DNA of 64,000 nucleotides, taken from Neoceratodus forsteri (taxonomy: Eukaryota; Chordata; Ceratodontiformes; Ceratodontidae). The number at the start of each line of letters is the position of its first letter. Positions within the stretch are counted from its first letter, which is position 1. The position numbers were made by a program, and so were the translations under genes. Of this stretch, positions 1 through 10,560 are shown piece after piece. The stretch covers positions 56,500,001 through 56,564,000 of the forward strand of contig JADMNL010000028.1 in assembly GCA_016271365.2 (NCBI GenBank). The letters run 5' to 3'. The notes below the pieces were generated by a model. That model worked only from the letters and a program-made list of their open reading frames with translations, was not told the origin of the DNA and made no database searches.

Positions 1-618
1 TAAAAACATCTCCAAGCCAAAATGCAATTAATGTGTTTTATTTTAATTAGATTTACAAAGATAAACATATGCAAACATGTGCAAAAAAAGCACAAATCAA
101 ATCAAGTACTGGCTACTGAACATGATTCGACAAATACGCTACCCAGATAAATACGCACTTAGGGTAGTCTCAGAAGCATAGTAGGCAGCTATGGAAGGCA
201 GGGTTACAGTGGAGATCTGGGGGGCTTTTCAGATTTTCCCCAAGAAAAACAAAAACAGTTATGTAAGAACATACATACTGTAGCAGTAGATTTTCAAGAG
301 AATCTCTTGCATCAGGTCACAGGAAAGACAACCATCAGACACCAGGACCTCACAGAAACATTTTTGCTATATAGGGATGATGTTGACGAGATGACATCCA
401 CATGGATGGTCCCAGATAGAATGCATGGTTGAGGTGGGGTGTTAGGGCAAGGTTTCCATGTGGTTCTGGAGCCTGAAAATTGTTGTTCCTGTGGTGTGAC
501 CTGCTTCAAGAAATTCTCTTGAAGATTTATAGTTATGGTGAGTTCTTACTCAACTGTTCTTTTTGTTTCTCTTGGGGAAAGCTGGGAAGCCCCCCCAAAT
601 CCCCACTGTAACCATGCC
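1..618. other. Left flank, no gene recognised
   Basis: AT-rich sequence with only short open frames that show no familiar domain. It ends where the left terminus of the first DIRS element begins (TTCAAACAAC at 619). I see no repeat family I can name here. Confidence 0.6.
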
Positions 619-806
619 TTCAAACAACATGAGGTCTTGCTATATTATGACAATTGCAGTGAGTCCCCATCTTCAAACTGCTCTGGAGGTGAAATAGTTA
701 ACTTTCCATGCAGGCATGGAACTTTGAGCGCGCGAGCTCGGTTGGAAACTCTGTCTGTTGTTGCTCAAACACAAACTGTCAGATTCTTTACTCCGCCTCA
801 CTGAAC
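619..806 (+). repeat. DIRS copy 1 left inverted terminal repeat
   Basis: Reverse-complementary to 6037-6255 with moderate divergence. Matching blocks include AGTTAACTTTCCATGC, the CTCGGTTG/CAACCAAGCTC stretch and the outer TCTTGCTATATTATGAC. The outermost 14 bases (TTCAAACAACATGA) are specific to left ends and reappear inverted in the ICR. Confidence 0.88.
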
Positions 807-1140
807 AGTCGCTCCGGAGATTTCTCCTTCTGCTTGGTTCATTTTTTCGGTTAAAAGTATCATTTTATCGGTTTTTTGACCGAAATTAAACCGCAACCGG
901 TCGGTTCAAGCTCTGTCTGTGGTGAACTTGTAAACGTATTATCAGTTCGGTTTGAACCGATCAGGTTGGTTTTAAAAACATTACTAGTCCTTTTAGAGTG
1001 TGGTTCCCGGTTCTTATCGGTTCTAAAAAAAACAGATTTCATTACGGTTTTTTCCACGACCCGTGACACGGTTGGGAACCGATAAGAGAGTCTTGCTTAG
1101 CGGATTGCTATAAAAGGGCAAGTTTGGTTAGTCTGGCACC
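807..1140 (+). promoter_or_regulatory. DIRS copy 1 5' leader with TCGGTT motifs and hairpin
   Basis: Untranslated leader between ITR and ORF1. It carries repeated TCGGTT/AACCGA motifs on both strands, a small inverted repeat around CGGTTTGAACCGAT, and a perfect 11-bp stem CTTATCGGTTC (1013-1023) / GAACCGATAAG (1076-1086) enclosing CCGTGACACGG. Relative to other copies it has lost about 45 bases after TGTGGT, which removes the GTAAGT-type splice donor seen in copies 2 to 6. The promoter itself is not identifiable. Confidence 0.6.
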
Positions 1141-2750
1141 ATGTCTGAGAAACCCAAAAGAAAAACTGGGCCCACTGAGTTTCAGCACTGTAGTGTTTGT
1201 GGGGGAAGCCTTTGCTAAGGCTGACCCACACACCACCTGAGTTTATTGTCTGGGGTTTGACCACCTCAAGGCAGACTGCCAGATTTGTAAGAATTTCCCT
1301 GCTGCCACCATAGAAAAGAGAGTCGGTAGGCTCAGGGAAAGGGAGGCCAAAAAGTCCATTGACCTAGATGGCCTGCCCAGTTTGGTTCCAACCGAACCAG
1401 AGGGAGTGACCTCTGACCAGGGCGAGACTTCCTCGGGCAAACGAAGAGCTGGCTCTGAGGAGCTGGTTTCAGCAATAAGGACTAGAAAGTCAGCTGGTTT
1501 GGAGCCAAAAGTCCTCTCTCCAACTGCTGAGGAAATACCTAAAGCAATTCAAATTGCACAGTATCTGTCCCCGGTTCCTAACCGAACCGACGCCATCAGG
1601 GAGACGCTCGGTGCAGCCGGTTCCACCGGTTCAAGATTATGATTTTGAGGAATTTTTTGAACCGGGGGGAGGAGAGAAATATGAGGAGAGTGAGTGTGGC
1701 TTTGAAGGTCTGGATGTGCCCTTTGAACCAAACATCTCTCCAGACAGACCTTTAGGGGTTTCTCCTCCCAGGCTCTCAGAGTCCCCTTCTCATTTCATGT
1801 TTTATAAAAAAGTTGCTGAAACTGTCCAGCTCCCTGTTGAGGAAGCTGTTGATGACCAAGAGGAGCCTGATTATGTAGAAATGATGGATATTCCAGAGTC
1901 TAGGAGACTGTCTATTCCCTTGCATAAATCTTTTCGAAAGCAGACAGTAAAAGTTTTGCAAACTCCTAACACTATACCTCCTGTGGATAAAAGGATGGAC
2001 AAGAGGTATACTTTATCAGGCTCTGATATGGAGTTCCTCTCACAACAATGCAGCCATGTGGGGGTAGTGCAGGCTGCAGCCTGTGACAAGGCAAATATTC
2101 CCCTAGCTTCACACCCCCCTGAAAAGGACTCCAGGAGGATTGATGCTATGGCAAAGAAACAGTACATGGCAGCATCCTTGGGACTCAGACAGGCAAATTA
2201 TATGACTTATGCTGCTGGGTACCAGAAATACAGATGGGATACTGTGCTGGCTCTAGCAAAACAGGTCCCTGATCAGCTTGCCAGGGAGCTGGAACAGGTG
2301 GCTATGGACGGTATTGAGGCATCCAAGGTGCAATTTCATGCTGCAGTAGACTCTAATGATGTTTCATCAAGAGTCATGGCTACATCTGTGGCACTTCACA
2401 GAATGGCTTGGCTCAGATGTACTACCCTGTCACAGGATACCCAGTCTAAGGCCATGGATTTTCCTGTTGTGGGCAATTCTCCATTTGGGGAGCAAACAGA
2501 GAATTACATGAAGAAGATGGATGAATATAGGACCACCTATCGGAGTGCACAGGCTAAGGAAAAGTAGGCCACTCCTCAAAAGCAGCTACCCAAGGGTAGG
2601 GGCAGGCCTTTTCATAGGCCTTTTTACCAAGCCCAGGCCTCCTCTTCTGCCTATACTCTGAGGGGGTTCTTTAGAGGGAGAGGAAGACGGGGTTCAAGCA
2701 GGCCTGCTTCTACCCCTCAGCCCAAAGTCCCTGCCAAACAGGCACCCTGA
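1141..2750 (+). pseudogene. DIRS ORF1, Gag-like nucleic-acid-binding protein (decayed)
   Basis: Structural protein thought to bind element RNA. The reading frame opens MSEKPKRKTGP at the ATG in 1141-1143, the same start as the other copies. The N-terminal Cys/His module (CSVC, then HTTCVYC and CQIC in better copies) is broken by an extra G near 1205, which puts the frame into a stop. The main open part (1554-2567) contains the family blocks SESPSHFMFYKK and QQCSHVGVVQAAACDKAN and a long alpha-helical, Lys/Arg-containing region. A premature TAG at 2565-2567 (AGG or CGG in sister copies) cuts off the Arg/Gly-rich tail, which otherwise runs to the TGA at 2748-2750. No cellular homologue is recognised. 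Confidence 0.85.
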
Positions 2751-4578
2751 TGGGGTAGCCAGGGCCGATTCTTATCTACCAGTAGGGGGCAGACTGGCTT
2801 ACTTTGTCCAGAAATGGAAGTCTGTAACGTCAGACAAGTGGGTCCTGGAAGTAGTAAGCCAGGGACTGGTTCTCAGTTTCAAAAAATCTCCGAAGATGAG
2901 AACCAGATCTTTTTCACCTGCCACTCCATCAGAAGCACTAGCCCTAGAGGCAGAGGTCTCAACCCTCCTGGCTCTCAGAGTCTTGGAAAGGGTTCCACCC
3001 CTACACCAGGGCAAAGGTTTGTACTCCAGGTACTTCCTTACCCCAAAAAAGTCAGGAGAATGGTGGCCCGTCCTGGATCTCAGATACTTAAACAAGCAGC
3101 TTTTAAAACCAAAATTCAGAATGGTGACTCTGGGAATTATTCTACCCTCTCTAAGGCCAGGGGACTGGTTAGCGTCCCTGGACCTCAAGGATGCCTATTT
3201 CCATATTCTCATCAGAAGCTCCCATCGAAAGTGCCTCAGGTTCGAGCTGCCCTCAGGCCATTACCAGTTCAGAGCAATGCCTTTCAGCCTCACCTCTGCT
3301 CCAAGGGTATTCACCAAATGCCTGGCAGTAGCAGTTGCCTATTTAAGAAGGCAAAAGATTGCCATCTTTCCTTACCTGGACGACTGGCTCATAGTAGGCC
3401 AGTCCCCAGACCAGGTCAAATTACATCTTCAGATAACACAGCAACTGCTAACCTCTCTAGGTTTCCTTCTGAATCTCTCAAAGTCAGGTCTAGAGCCTGT
3501 CCAGCTTTTCACCTTTATAGGCGCAGAGCTGAACACACAGGAAGCCAGGGCCTTCCTTCCCCTGGACAGGGCAAAGACCCTAGTCTCCCTGGCCTCCTCA
3601 TTCACCCAGCAGGTCTCTTGACCAGCAAGACATTTTCTGCAGCTCCTGGGACACATGGCTGCTTCTACAGCAGTAATGCAAGGAGCAAGAGTTCGGATGA
3701 GGGACACCCAGTTCCATTTGAGAGCTTTTTGGTCTCAAAGAAGGGATCCTCTTACCAAGTTGATCACAGTAACTCAAACCCTGATCCAAGCCTTACAGTG
3801 GTGGCAGGACCAGAGCAACCTGAGACAAGGGGTTCCTTTTCTCATTCAGTCTCACTCTTTAATCCTTACTACAGATGCTTCCCTCTTGGGGTGGGGTGCT
3901 CACATGGGTGACCTCACTACCCAGGGACTGTGGTCCCCCCAGGAATCTCTACTCCATATCAACCTGTTGGAGCTCAGAGCAGTTTTTCTAGCACTTCAAG
4001 CCTTCTCCAAATCTGTTCAGAACAAGATTGTACAGGTCAGAACAGACAACATCACTACAATGTGGTACATCAACAAGCAAGGGGGCACTCAGTCTACGGC
4101 CTTGTGCACCGAAGCCATGAAGTTGTGGTTTCTGACTTACTCCCTGAACACTTCCCTTATGGCAGTTCACCTCCCAGGCAAGGACAATGTCCTGGCAGAT
4201 GCTCTCAGCAGGATTTCCCAGGGTCATCACGAGTGGTCACTGGATCCACTGGTCCTGGGAGTAATATTTGCCAGATGGGGCACCTCGCAGATAGATCTTT
4301 TTGCAGCCCCAGACAATCACCAACTTCCCCTTTTTTGCTGCAAGCCCCCAGTGTTGGGCTCAGTTCCTCTGGATGCCCTAGTTCTCAATTGGGAAGGGAA
4401 GTTTCTATATGCCTTTCCTCCCTTCCCTCTCCTTTTCAAAGTGTTAGTCAAAATCAGATCCCAATCCTGCACGGTTATTCTGATTGCTCCAGATTGGGCC
4501 AGACAACCCTGGTATCCACTCTTGCTGTCCTTAGCAATCCACCTTCCCCTAGTCTTCCCAGGAATCACAATCTGTTAA
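2749..4578 (+). pseudogene. DIRS ORF2, reverse transcriptase-RNase H (one in-frame stop)
   Basis: RNA-dependent DNA polymerase with RNase H, copying the element RNA. The frame is +1 relative to ORF1 and overlaps its end; there is no ATG near the start, so a frameshift or re-initiation is likely. RT motifs seen: LDLKDAYFHI, MPFSLTSAP and the catalytic YLDD (3373-3384). RNase H acidic residues lie in LTTDASLLGWGAH, NLLELRA, VRTDN and DNVLADALSR. The C-terminal part (IDLFAAPDN, YAFPPF, IAPDW) sits where DIRS1-type elements have a proposed Dam-like methyltransferase domain. A single TGA at 3619-3621 replaces a CGA (Arg) codon present in sister copies, a CpG transition; otherwise the frame is open to 4578. 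Confidence 0.9.
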
Positions 4579-4597
4579 CCTGTGCCCAGGGGAGGGT

Positions 4598-5723
4598 TTG
4601 GTATCCGAACCTCAAATCTCTCAATCTCAAGGCCTGGTTCTTGAAGAATTAGAGTTTGCTGATCTGCACCTTTCTCAAGGTGTAATGAATATTTTGAAGG
4701 CTTCTAGGAAGGTTTCCACCAGGGTTACCTACAATTCCAAATTGAAGAGGTTTTCCATATGGTGCTCGGAAAAGCATATTTCTCCAGATTCTGCTGATTT
4801 ACCCACAGTCCTGGATTATATGGTACATCTAAACACTTTGGGGTTAAGACCAGCTACCCTGAAGGTACATTTGGCAGTTGTGTCTGCTTTTATTTCAGCA
4901 GGTAAACCCTCTTCTCTTTCAGTTCATCCTGTATTTTCCAAGTTTTTTAAGGGGTTGCTTCATACCAACCCTTCATTCAGGGATCCTGCCCCTGCCTGGG
5001 ATCTTAATGTTTGCATTGCTCAGCTTATGCAACCCGACTTTGAGCCCTTGTCTTCAGCTGAGCTTAAGTACTTGACTTGGAAGACTGTGTTTCTGGCAGC
5101 CATCACCTCTGCCAGACGCATAAGTGAATTACAGGCGATGTCTGTGGAGCCGGATTATCTTTTTTCATAGAGATAAGGTGGTCCTCCGGACTAACAGGAA
5201 GTTTCTACCTAAGGTGGTTTCAGATTTCCACCTTAATCAATCTATTTCTCTTCCAGTGTACTTCACTGACCATTCCTCCTCTGGTGAGAGGAGGTTGCAC
5301 AGCCTAGACATGAAGAGAGCCCTTAGTTACTACATAGAGCGTACCAAGGGTCACAGGTTTGACTCCCTCCAACTGTTCCTCACTTATGGAGAGGTTGGTA
5401 AAGGGAAGCCTGCCACTGAAAGATCCATTGCCAGGTGGGTTGTCTCTTGTATCCAATTCTGTTATGAAAAGCTGAGTAAGGTTCCTCCCTCAGGCCTGAG
5501 GGCTCACTCTACCAGAGGTACAGCTGCTTCCCTGGCTGCTGCCAGGGACATCCCCATTCTAGAGATTTGTCAAGCAGCTACCTGGAAAACAGTTCACACT
5601 TTTACCAAGCGTTGCTCTCTGGACATCCAGGCTAGGAGTGATGCTCGGTTTGGCACAGCTGTGCTTCAGAGCCTATTTCCTAAGTGGGTTATGTCCCTCC
5701 TCCATGGAGGTACTGCTGTGTAG
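4598..5723 (+). pseudogene. DIRS ORF3, tyrosine recombinase (catalytic Tyr lost)
   Basis: Integrase of the lambda-type tyrosine recombinase superfamily that inserts circular element DNA. The N-terminal SAM-like DNA-binding part (RVTYNSKLKRFSIWC) is followed by the catalytic domain with box I ITSARRISEL and box II LRAHSTRGTAAS. A frameshift near 5155 in a T-run splits the frame. The nucleophilic tyrosine is replaced: the family motif TKHYSLD reads TKRCSLD, with TGC at 5613-5615. It overlaps the end of ORF2 in another frame. The protein could not be active even if the frameshift were a sequencing error. Confidence 0.9.
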
Positions 5724-5727
5724 TGTG

Positions 5728-5825
5728 CATATGTCATAATATAGCAAGACTTCATGTTGTTTGAAGAAAAAATTACTCACCTTAGTAATGTTGTTTCTTC
5801 TAATGGAGTCTTTCTATATTATGAC
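5728..5825 (+). repeat. DIRS copy 1 internal complementary region (ICR)
   Basis: The first half is the reverse complement of a left terminus (CATGTTGTTTGAA against TTCAAACAACATG) and the second half the reverse complement of the right terminus (AAAAAATTACTCACC against GGTGAGTAATTTTTT). The two are joined at a shared AA/TT. This is the hallmark DIRS structure used to template the joined ends of the circular intermediate. It follows the ORF3 stop directly. Confidence 0.92.
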
Positions 5826-6036
5826 CTCCCCTCCTGCCCCTCTCAGAACCTCTGTTTTTGGGATGTGGGTGGGCAGTGCAGTGTTGGCACTTAGTAGATG
5901 CCCACCTTGTTTTTTCACCCCTCCTTTTTTGGGGTGACTGGGTGTTGTGTTTTTCATTTTTTGGGTCTCCTGCCTTGAGTCTTTGTTTTGGGACCAAAAA
6001 ATGTGTTCTTATATTTAGTAGCCAGTTGGCTGCAGG

Positions 6037-6255
6037 ACCTTAGTGAGTTTAGCTCATAAAGATCTGACAGTTTGAGTTTGAAGAACAACAGACAGAGTTT
6101 TCAACCAAGCTCGATCTCAAAGTTCCATGCCTGGCATGGAAAGTTAACTCTTTCACCTCTGGAGCAGTTCGAAGGTTGGGACTCACTGCATATGTCATAA
6201 TATAGCAAGACTCCATTAGAAGAAACAACATTACTAAGGTGAGTGATTTTTTCTT
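6037..6255 (+). repeat. DIRS copy 1 right inverted terminal repeat
   Basis: Inverted copy of the left ITR plus about 46 right-specific bases (from CCATTAGAAGAAACAAC to ATTTTTTCTT). The tail contains CTAAG|GTGAGT, a consensus-quality splice donor facing outwards. Confidence 0.88.
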
Positions 6256-6269
6256 TTCTTTAAAGGTTA

Positions 6270-6930
6270 AATTTACATGCAAAAATGTTAATCAGAAATT
6301 GGGCTTGTTGTTTAAAATGAGGCAGTATTTTTCCAAAGATACAAGAAAGTCTATTGCAATGGGGATTCTCTTCCCTCATTTTGACGTTGCTAGTCTTTAC
6401 CATCAGTTCTCTACTGGAGAGCTAAAGAAGCTCCATGTGTCCTACAGTAGTGTCTGTCGATTTGTTTTGGACTGCCCCCCTAAATTTCATCATTGTTCAA
6501 TGTATTCCAAACTTTGCCGGCTATCATTAAATAATAGAATTATGTTATATTTTGGTTGTCAGGTTTTTAAAAAACTTTTTTTTAAATTAAAAATATCCCT
6601 TATTCGATTTGGTGAAAATTCAGTCTTCCACATGTAATCTTCATTCTTGTGATGGTCTAACTCTAACCAATATTTCTTTTCGAACTAAGGTTGGAACAAG
6701 ATTATTTTCTGTGGCAGCACACCAGTTTTGGAACACATTACCCCTTGTTCGATTATCTACTTTATTATTGTCATTTAAAAATAATTTAAGATTTACTTGA
6801 AGTCACTTGAAGTTTGTACAGTACATGTTATACTTAAATTGTTGTTAGTAATCTTTTGTATATTTGTTGGGTCAGATTTGAAAATGGGCTTGTCCCAATG
6901 TCCTTACCCAATTTAAAAAAATAAAATGAA
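6270..6930 (+). pseudogene. L2-like LINE, C-terminal RT fragment and 3' UTR
   Basis: Non-LTR retrotransposon remnant. The translated pieces contain a HQFSTGELKKLHVSY block and further on RLFSVAAHQFWNTLP, which match the conserved end of L2/Rex-like polymerases (typically FSVAAPxLWNSLP followed by FKxxLKTYLF). Frames are broken and the catalytic core is missing, so this is the 5'-truncated end of a LINE. It starts almost at the right end of DIRS copy 1. The tail runs into AAAAAATAAAATGAAAA at about 6920. Confidence 0.6.
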
Positions 6931-6935
6931 AATTA

Positions 6936-7340
6936 TAGGAATATAAGGAGCTTGGAGAGTGTAGAGGAGCATTTCTGTGGCAGCAGAGTGAGGGAGCAGG
7001 GTTGGCATGGAGAGCAGTGGGAAGAGGTGAGCAGGGAACTTAAAGTAGGAAGATGGAGGCATGGGGTAGGGAGACGAGAGAAGTGCAGAGGCCAGGGAGA
7101 TTGGGGGAGAGAGTGTGAGAACACTAGTTGGGAAGTGTAGGGAGGTGGAAGGGGAGAAACCAAGAGGGTGGAAATTAGGGAGAGTCTGCAGGAGGGAGGA
7201 AGGTGAGGGAAACAAAAGGGAGAGGAGGGATAGTGAGAGCGTTAGCACGATAATTCAGCGGGGGCAAGGGGCAAATAGGAAGGAGGGGTTGGGGAGGAGG
7301 GGGTAGCACAGAGAGGGAAGTGTGCAAGGTGATCCAGAAG
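6936..7340. repeat. Purine-rich (GA/GGA) low-complexity tract
   Basis: The plus strand is strongly purine-biased (GGGAAG, GGAGG, GGAGAG units without exact periodicity). Pro/Ser/Leu-rich open frames on the minus strand are by-products of the composition. A similar tract lies at 35690-36130. Confidence 0.7.
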
Positions 7341-8399
7341 AGCAAGGAGCAGGAAGGGGGGCTATGACAACCGAAAATAGAATACTTGCAGTAACAGGAT
7401 GACAGAAACTCAAAGCACATTACATAAAACAATAATAGCACAAAAGGGAAGCCATGACTATATCAGAGCTAGATAGTACGATAGTTAGATTAACTGGCCT
7501 ATAAAACATGTAGGAGACAACACTTATAGGAGCCTCTCCAGACTAAGATAGTGCAGAGTTTAATGAGAGCACAACCTGAAGTGCAAAGGAGTTAAATTGT
7601 TCACCTAGGGATCCTCAGGAGGAAGAGGGAGGCAGATTGACTGTTTTTGAATGCCTGCTGCTATGGATAAATGTAGACACACTTCTGGGTGGGAGGGTGG
7701 CTGGGAAGTGTGGGTGGGCATGACTCTGCAAACCAGCTTTTTATAGGTTCTGTGCTGTGATGCTGGTGAGTGCCTGGGAAAGTGCTGGAAAGGCTTCCGA
7801 CAGGGGTCTCTTGGGTCCTGGAGCAAGGAGGGCAGGCAGAGCAAAGCCCATTTGACCCTATTGCAGAGCAGCAAACAGCTGCTAGAAATCTGGGGAGTAC
7901 TGGAAAGGCTTCTAATAGTCATACTTCTTTAGTGATAACAGGTCAACATACATCCTTTTTGTGACAGTACCCCTTCTTCTCCACTTTATAAATAGGGCGT
8001 GCTTATCTTATAGGGAAGAGAAGATGATAAGGAAATTATTCAGGGCAACATAAACATCAGCAGCAGATAGGACAGAGGACCAGTTTGGGATCGGAAGGTC
8101 TCTTTGAAAGGATGCTAGGGAGTTTCCCACATGGATGGCCTTGTGGGGTATTTTAGATAAAGAGTCTTTCCAGATATAGTATATAGCGGTACGAGCAGAG
8201 ATCAAATCAGGTAGAGGCCCAGATTCTGTGATTCTTTCAAGCCTATTTTTCAAGATCCAATCAATAAGGGAAATCTGCCCCCTGATGTAGAAAGCCTGCT
8301 AGCCTAGTTATAATGTTTTATTCAGTTTTCAGTTATGGTCCAGTATATATTGGAAACTAGCTGTTCCCAGCTCAGTATGTTGTTCAATTAAACTCAATT
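7341..8399. other. Intergenic sequence, no family recognised
   Basis: No domain-bearing frame. A short minus-strand frame at 8008-8253 resembles nothing I can name; an L1-like tail is possible but unsupported. TGTGACAGTACCCC at about 7960 is reminiscent of LTR ends but has no partner. Confidence 0.5.
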
Positions 8400-8585
8400 T
8401 TCAAACAACATGAAGTCTTGCTTTATTATGACATATGCAGTGAGTCCCAACCTTCGAACTGCTCTGGAGGAGAAAGTGTTAACTTTCCATGCCAGGCATG
8501 GAACTCTGAGCTCGAGCTCGGTTGAAACTCTGTCTGTTGTTCTTCAAACTCAAACAGTCAGATTCTTTACTACGCCTCACTGAAC
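8400..8585 (+). repeat. DIRS copy 2 left ITR
   Basis: Starts TTCAAACAACATGAAG and is the inverted counterpart of 13863-14069, including CCATGCCAGGCATGG and TATTATGACATATGCAG. Confidence 0.9.
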
Positions 8586-8965
8586 AGTCGCTCCGGATAT
8601 TTCTCCTTCTGCTCAGTTCATTTTGTCGGTTAAAGTATTATTTTCTCAGTTTTTCAACTGAATTTAAACCGCATCCGGTCGGTTCAGACTCTGTTTGTGG
8701 TATTGTGAGTACTAGATAGGTTTTACATTTGTTTCTATTCTGTGTGGAACTTGTAAACGGTTTATCGGTTCGGCTTGAACCGATCAAGTTGCTTAAAATA
8801 TCTTAATCTATCTTTTAGAGTGTAGTTACTGGTTCTTATCGGTTCTAAAAACAACGGATTTTATTACGTTTTTTTTTTCCACGATCCGTGACACGGTTGG
8901 GAACTGATAAGAGGGTTTTACCTGGCGGATTGCCATAAATGGGTAAGTTTGGTTAGGCTAGCATT
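8586..8965 (+). promoter_or_regulatory. DIRS copy 2 leader with candidate intron 8705-8818
   Basis: Leader with TCGGTT/AACCGA motifs. A GTGAGT donor at 8705 and an acceptor TATCTTTTAG ending at 8818 would define a 114-nt intron, matching the position in copies 3 to 6. Downstream lies the stem CTTATCGGTTC / GAACTGATAAG, where the single change keeps a G-U pair in RNA, around CCGTGACACGG. Confidence 0.55.
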
Positions 8966-10560
8966 ATGTCTGAGAAACCCAAAAGAAAAACCGGGCCCAC
9001 TGGGTTTCAACACTGCAGTGTCTGTGGGGAAGTCTTTGCTAAGGCTGACCCCACACCACCTGTGTTTATTGTCTGGGGTTTGACCACCTCAATGCAGACT
9101 GCCAGATTTGAAAAAATTTTCATGCAGCTACCCTGGAAAAGAGAGTTGGTAGGCTCAGGGAAAGGGAGGCCAAAAAGTCCACTGAACTGGATGGCCAGCC
9201 CAGTTCGGTTTCAACCAAACCGGAGGGAGTTCCCTCTGACCAGGGCGAGACTTTCTCGGACAAAAGGAGATCTGACTCGGAGGAGTCAGTTCCAGCAAAA
9301 AGGACTAGGAAATCAGCTGGTGTGGAGCTAAAACTTTCCTCTCCAACCACTGAAGAAATAGCCAAAGTGATTAAAATTGTCCAGTCACTTTCCCCGGTTC
9401 CGACCGAACCAGCACCATCAGGTAAGCGTACGGTTCGGCCGGTTCCACCGGTTCAAGAGTATGATTTGGAGGAATTTTATGAACCGGAGAAGGGGGAAGA
9501 GGAGTATGAGGAAAGTGAATGTTGATTTGAAAGTCTGGATGTGCCGATTGAACCAGACATTTCCCCAGACAGACCTTCAAGAGTGTCCCCTCCTAGGCTC
9601 TCTGAGTCCCCTTCTCATTTTATGTTTTATAAAAAAGTGGCTGAAACCCTCCAGCTCCCTATGCAGGAAGCTGTGGATGATCAAGAGGAGCCTGACCATG
9701 TAGAAATGATGGATATCCCAGAGTCTAGGAGACTGTCCATTCCCTTGCATAAATCTTTTGGGAAACAGACTTTTAAAATTTTAAAAGCTCCTCACACTAT
9801 ACCTCCTGTGGATAAGAGAATGGACAAGAAGTACACATCGGAGTTCCTCACACAACAATGCAGCCATGTTGGGGTAGTGCAGGCTGCAGCCTGTGACAAG
9901 GCTAATATTCCCTTGGCTTCACACCCTCCCGGATAAGGACTCCAGGAGGATTTATGCCAAGGCAAAGAAACAGTACATGGCAGCATACTTGGGACTCAGA
10001 CAGGCAAATTATATGGCTTATGTTGCCAGATACCAGAAATCCAGATGGGATACTGTTATGGCTCTAGCAAAACAGGTCCCTGCCCAGCTTGCCAAGGAGC
10101 TGGAGCAGGTGGCTGCTGATGGTATTGAGGCATCCAAGGTGCAATCCATGCTGCAGTAGACTTTAATGATGTGTCATCAAGAGTCATGGCTACATCTGTG
10201 GCACTTCACAGAATGGCTTGGCTCAGATGTACTAGCCTGTCACAGGATACCCAGACTAAGGCCATGGATTTTCCTGTTGTGGGTAATTCTCTGTTTGGGG
10301 AGCAGACAGAGAACTACATGAAGAAAATGGATGAGTATAGGACCACCTATAGGAGTGCACAGGCCAAAGAAAGGCAGGCCACTCCTCAAAGGCAGCTTCC
10401 CAGGGGCAGGGGCAGGCCTTTTTATAGGCATTTTTACCAAGCCCAGACCTCCTCTTCTGCCTATGCCCAGAGGGGGTTCTTTAGAGGGAGAGGCAGATGG
10501 GGGACAAGCAGACCTGCTTCCACCCCTCAGCCCAAAGCCCCTGCTAAACAGGCACCCTGA
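8966..10560 (+). pseudogene. DIRS ORF1, Gag-like protein (decayed)
   Basis: Starts MSEKPKRKTGPTGFQHCSVC at the ATG 8966-8968. The zinc-binding part is cut by a 2-base loss near 9050 (GACCCCACACC instead of GACCCACACACC). Later lesions are a TGA at 9523-9525 and further small indels around 9925 and 10150. The conserved blocks SESPSHFMFYKK, QQCSHVGVVQAAACDKAN and the Arg/Gly-rich tail GRGRPF...GFFRGRGR are present in successive frames, ending at the TGA 10558-10560. Confidence 0.85.

Larger units (their letters stand above)
619..6255 (+). mobile_element. DIRS-type retrotransposon, copy 1
   Basis: Complete but decayed DIRS element of about 5.6 kb. In order it shows a left ITR, a leader, a Gag-like ORF1, RT-RNase H, tyrosine recombinase, an internal complementary region and a right ITR. 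It begins TTCAAACAAC and ends ATTTTTTCTT like the other copies here. Every ORF carries at least one lesion: frameshifts and a premature stop in ORF1, one in-frame TGA in ORF2, and a frameshift plus loss of the catalytic tyrosine in ORF3. The left ITR carries CAATTG where the ICR and right ITR carry CATATG, so the left end may come from a different lineage than the right. Confidence 0.93.

Noticed and set aside
2799..3911. Long alternative-frame ORFs overlapping DIRS ORF2 (also at 10648-11152, 11540-12454, 19721-20359)
   Set aside because: They recur in every copy only because ORF2 is conserved; composition is Ser/Pro/Gln-rich, there are no domains, and the YLDD and RNase H motifs are in the other frame.
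6913..7441. Minus-strand Ser/Pro/Leu-rich open frames
   Set aside because: They are the complement of the purine-rich tract; low complexity explains the openness. The same applies to 35629-36060.
7960..7990. TGTGACAGTACCCC as an LTR boundary
   Set aside because: No partner end, primer-binding site or target duplication was found.
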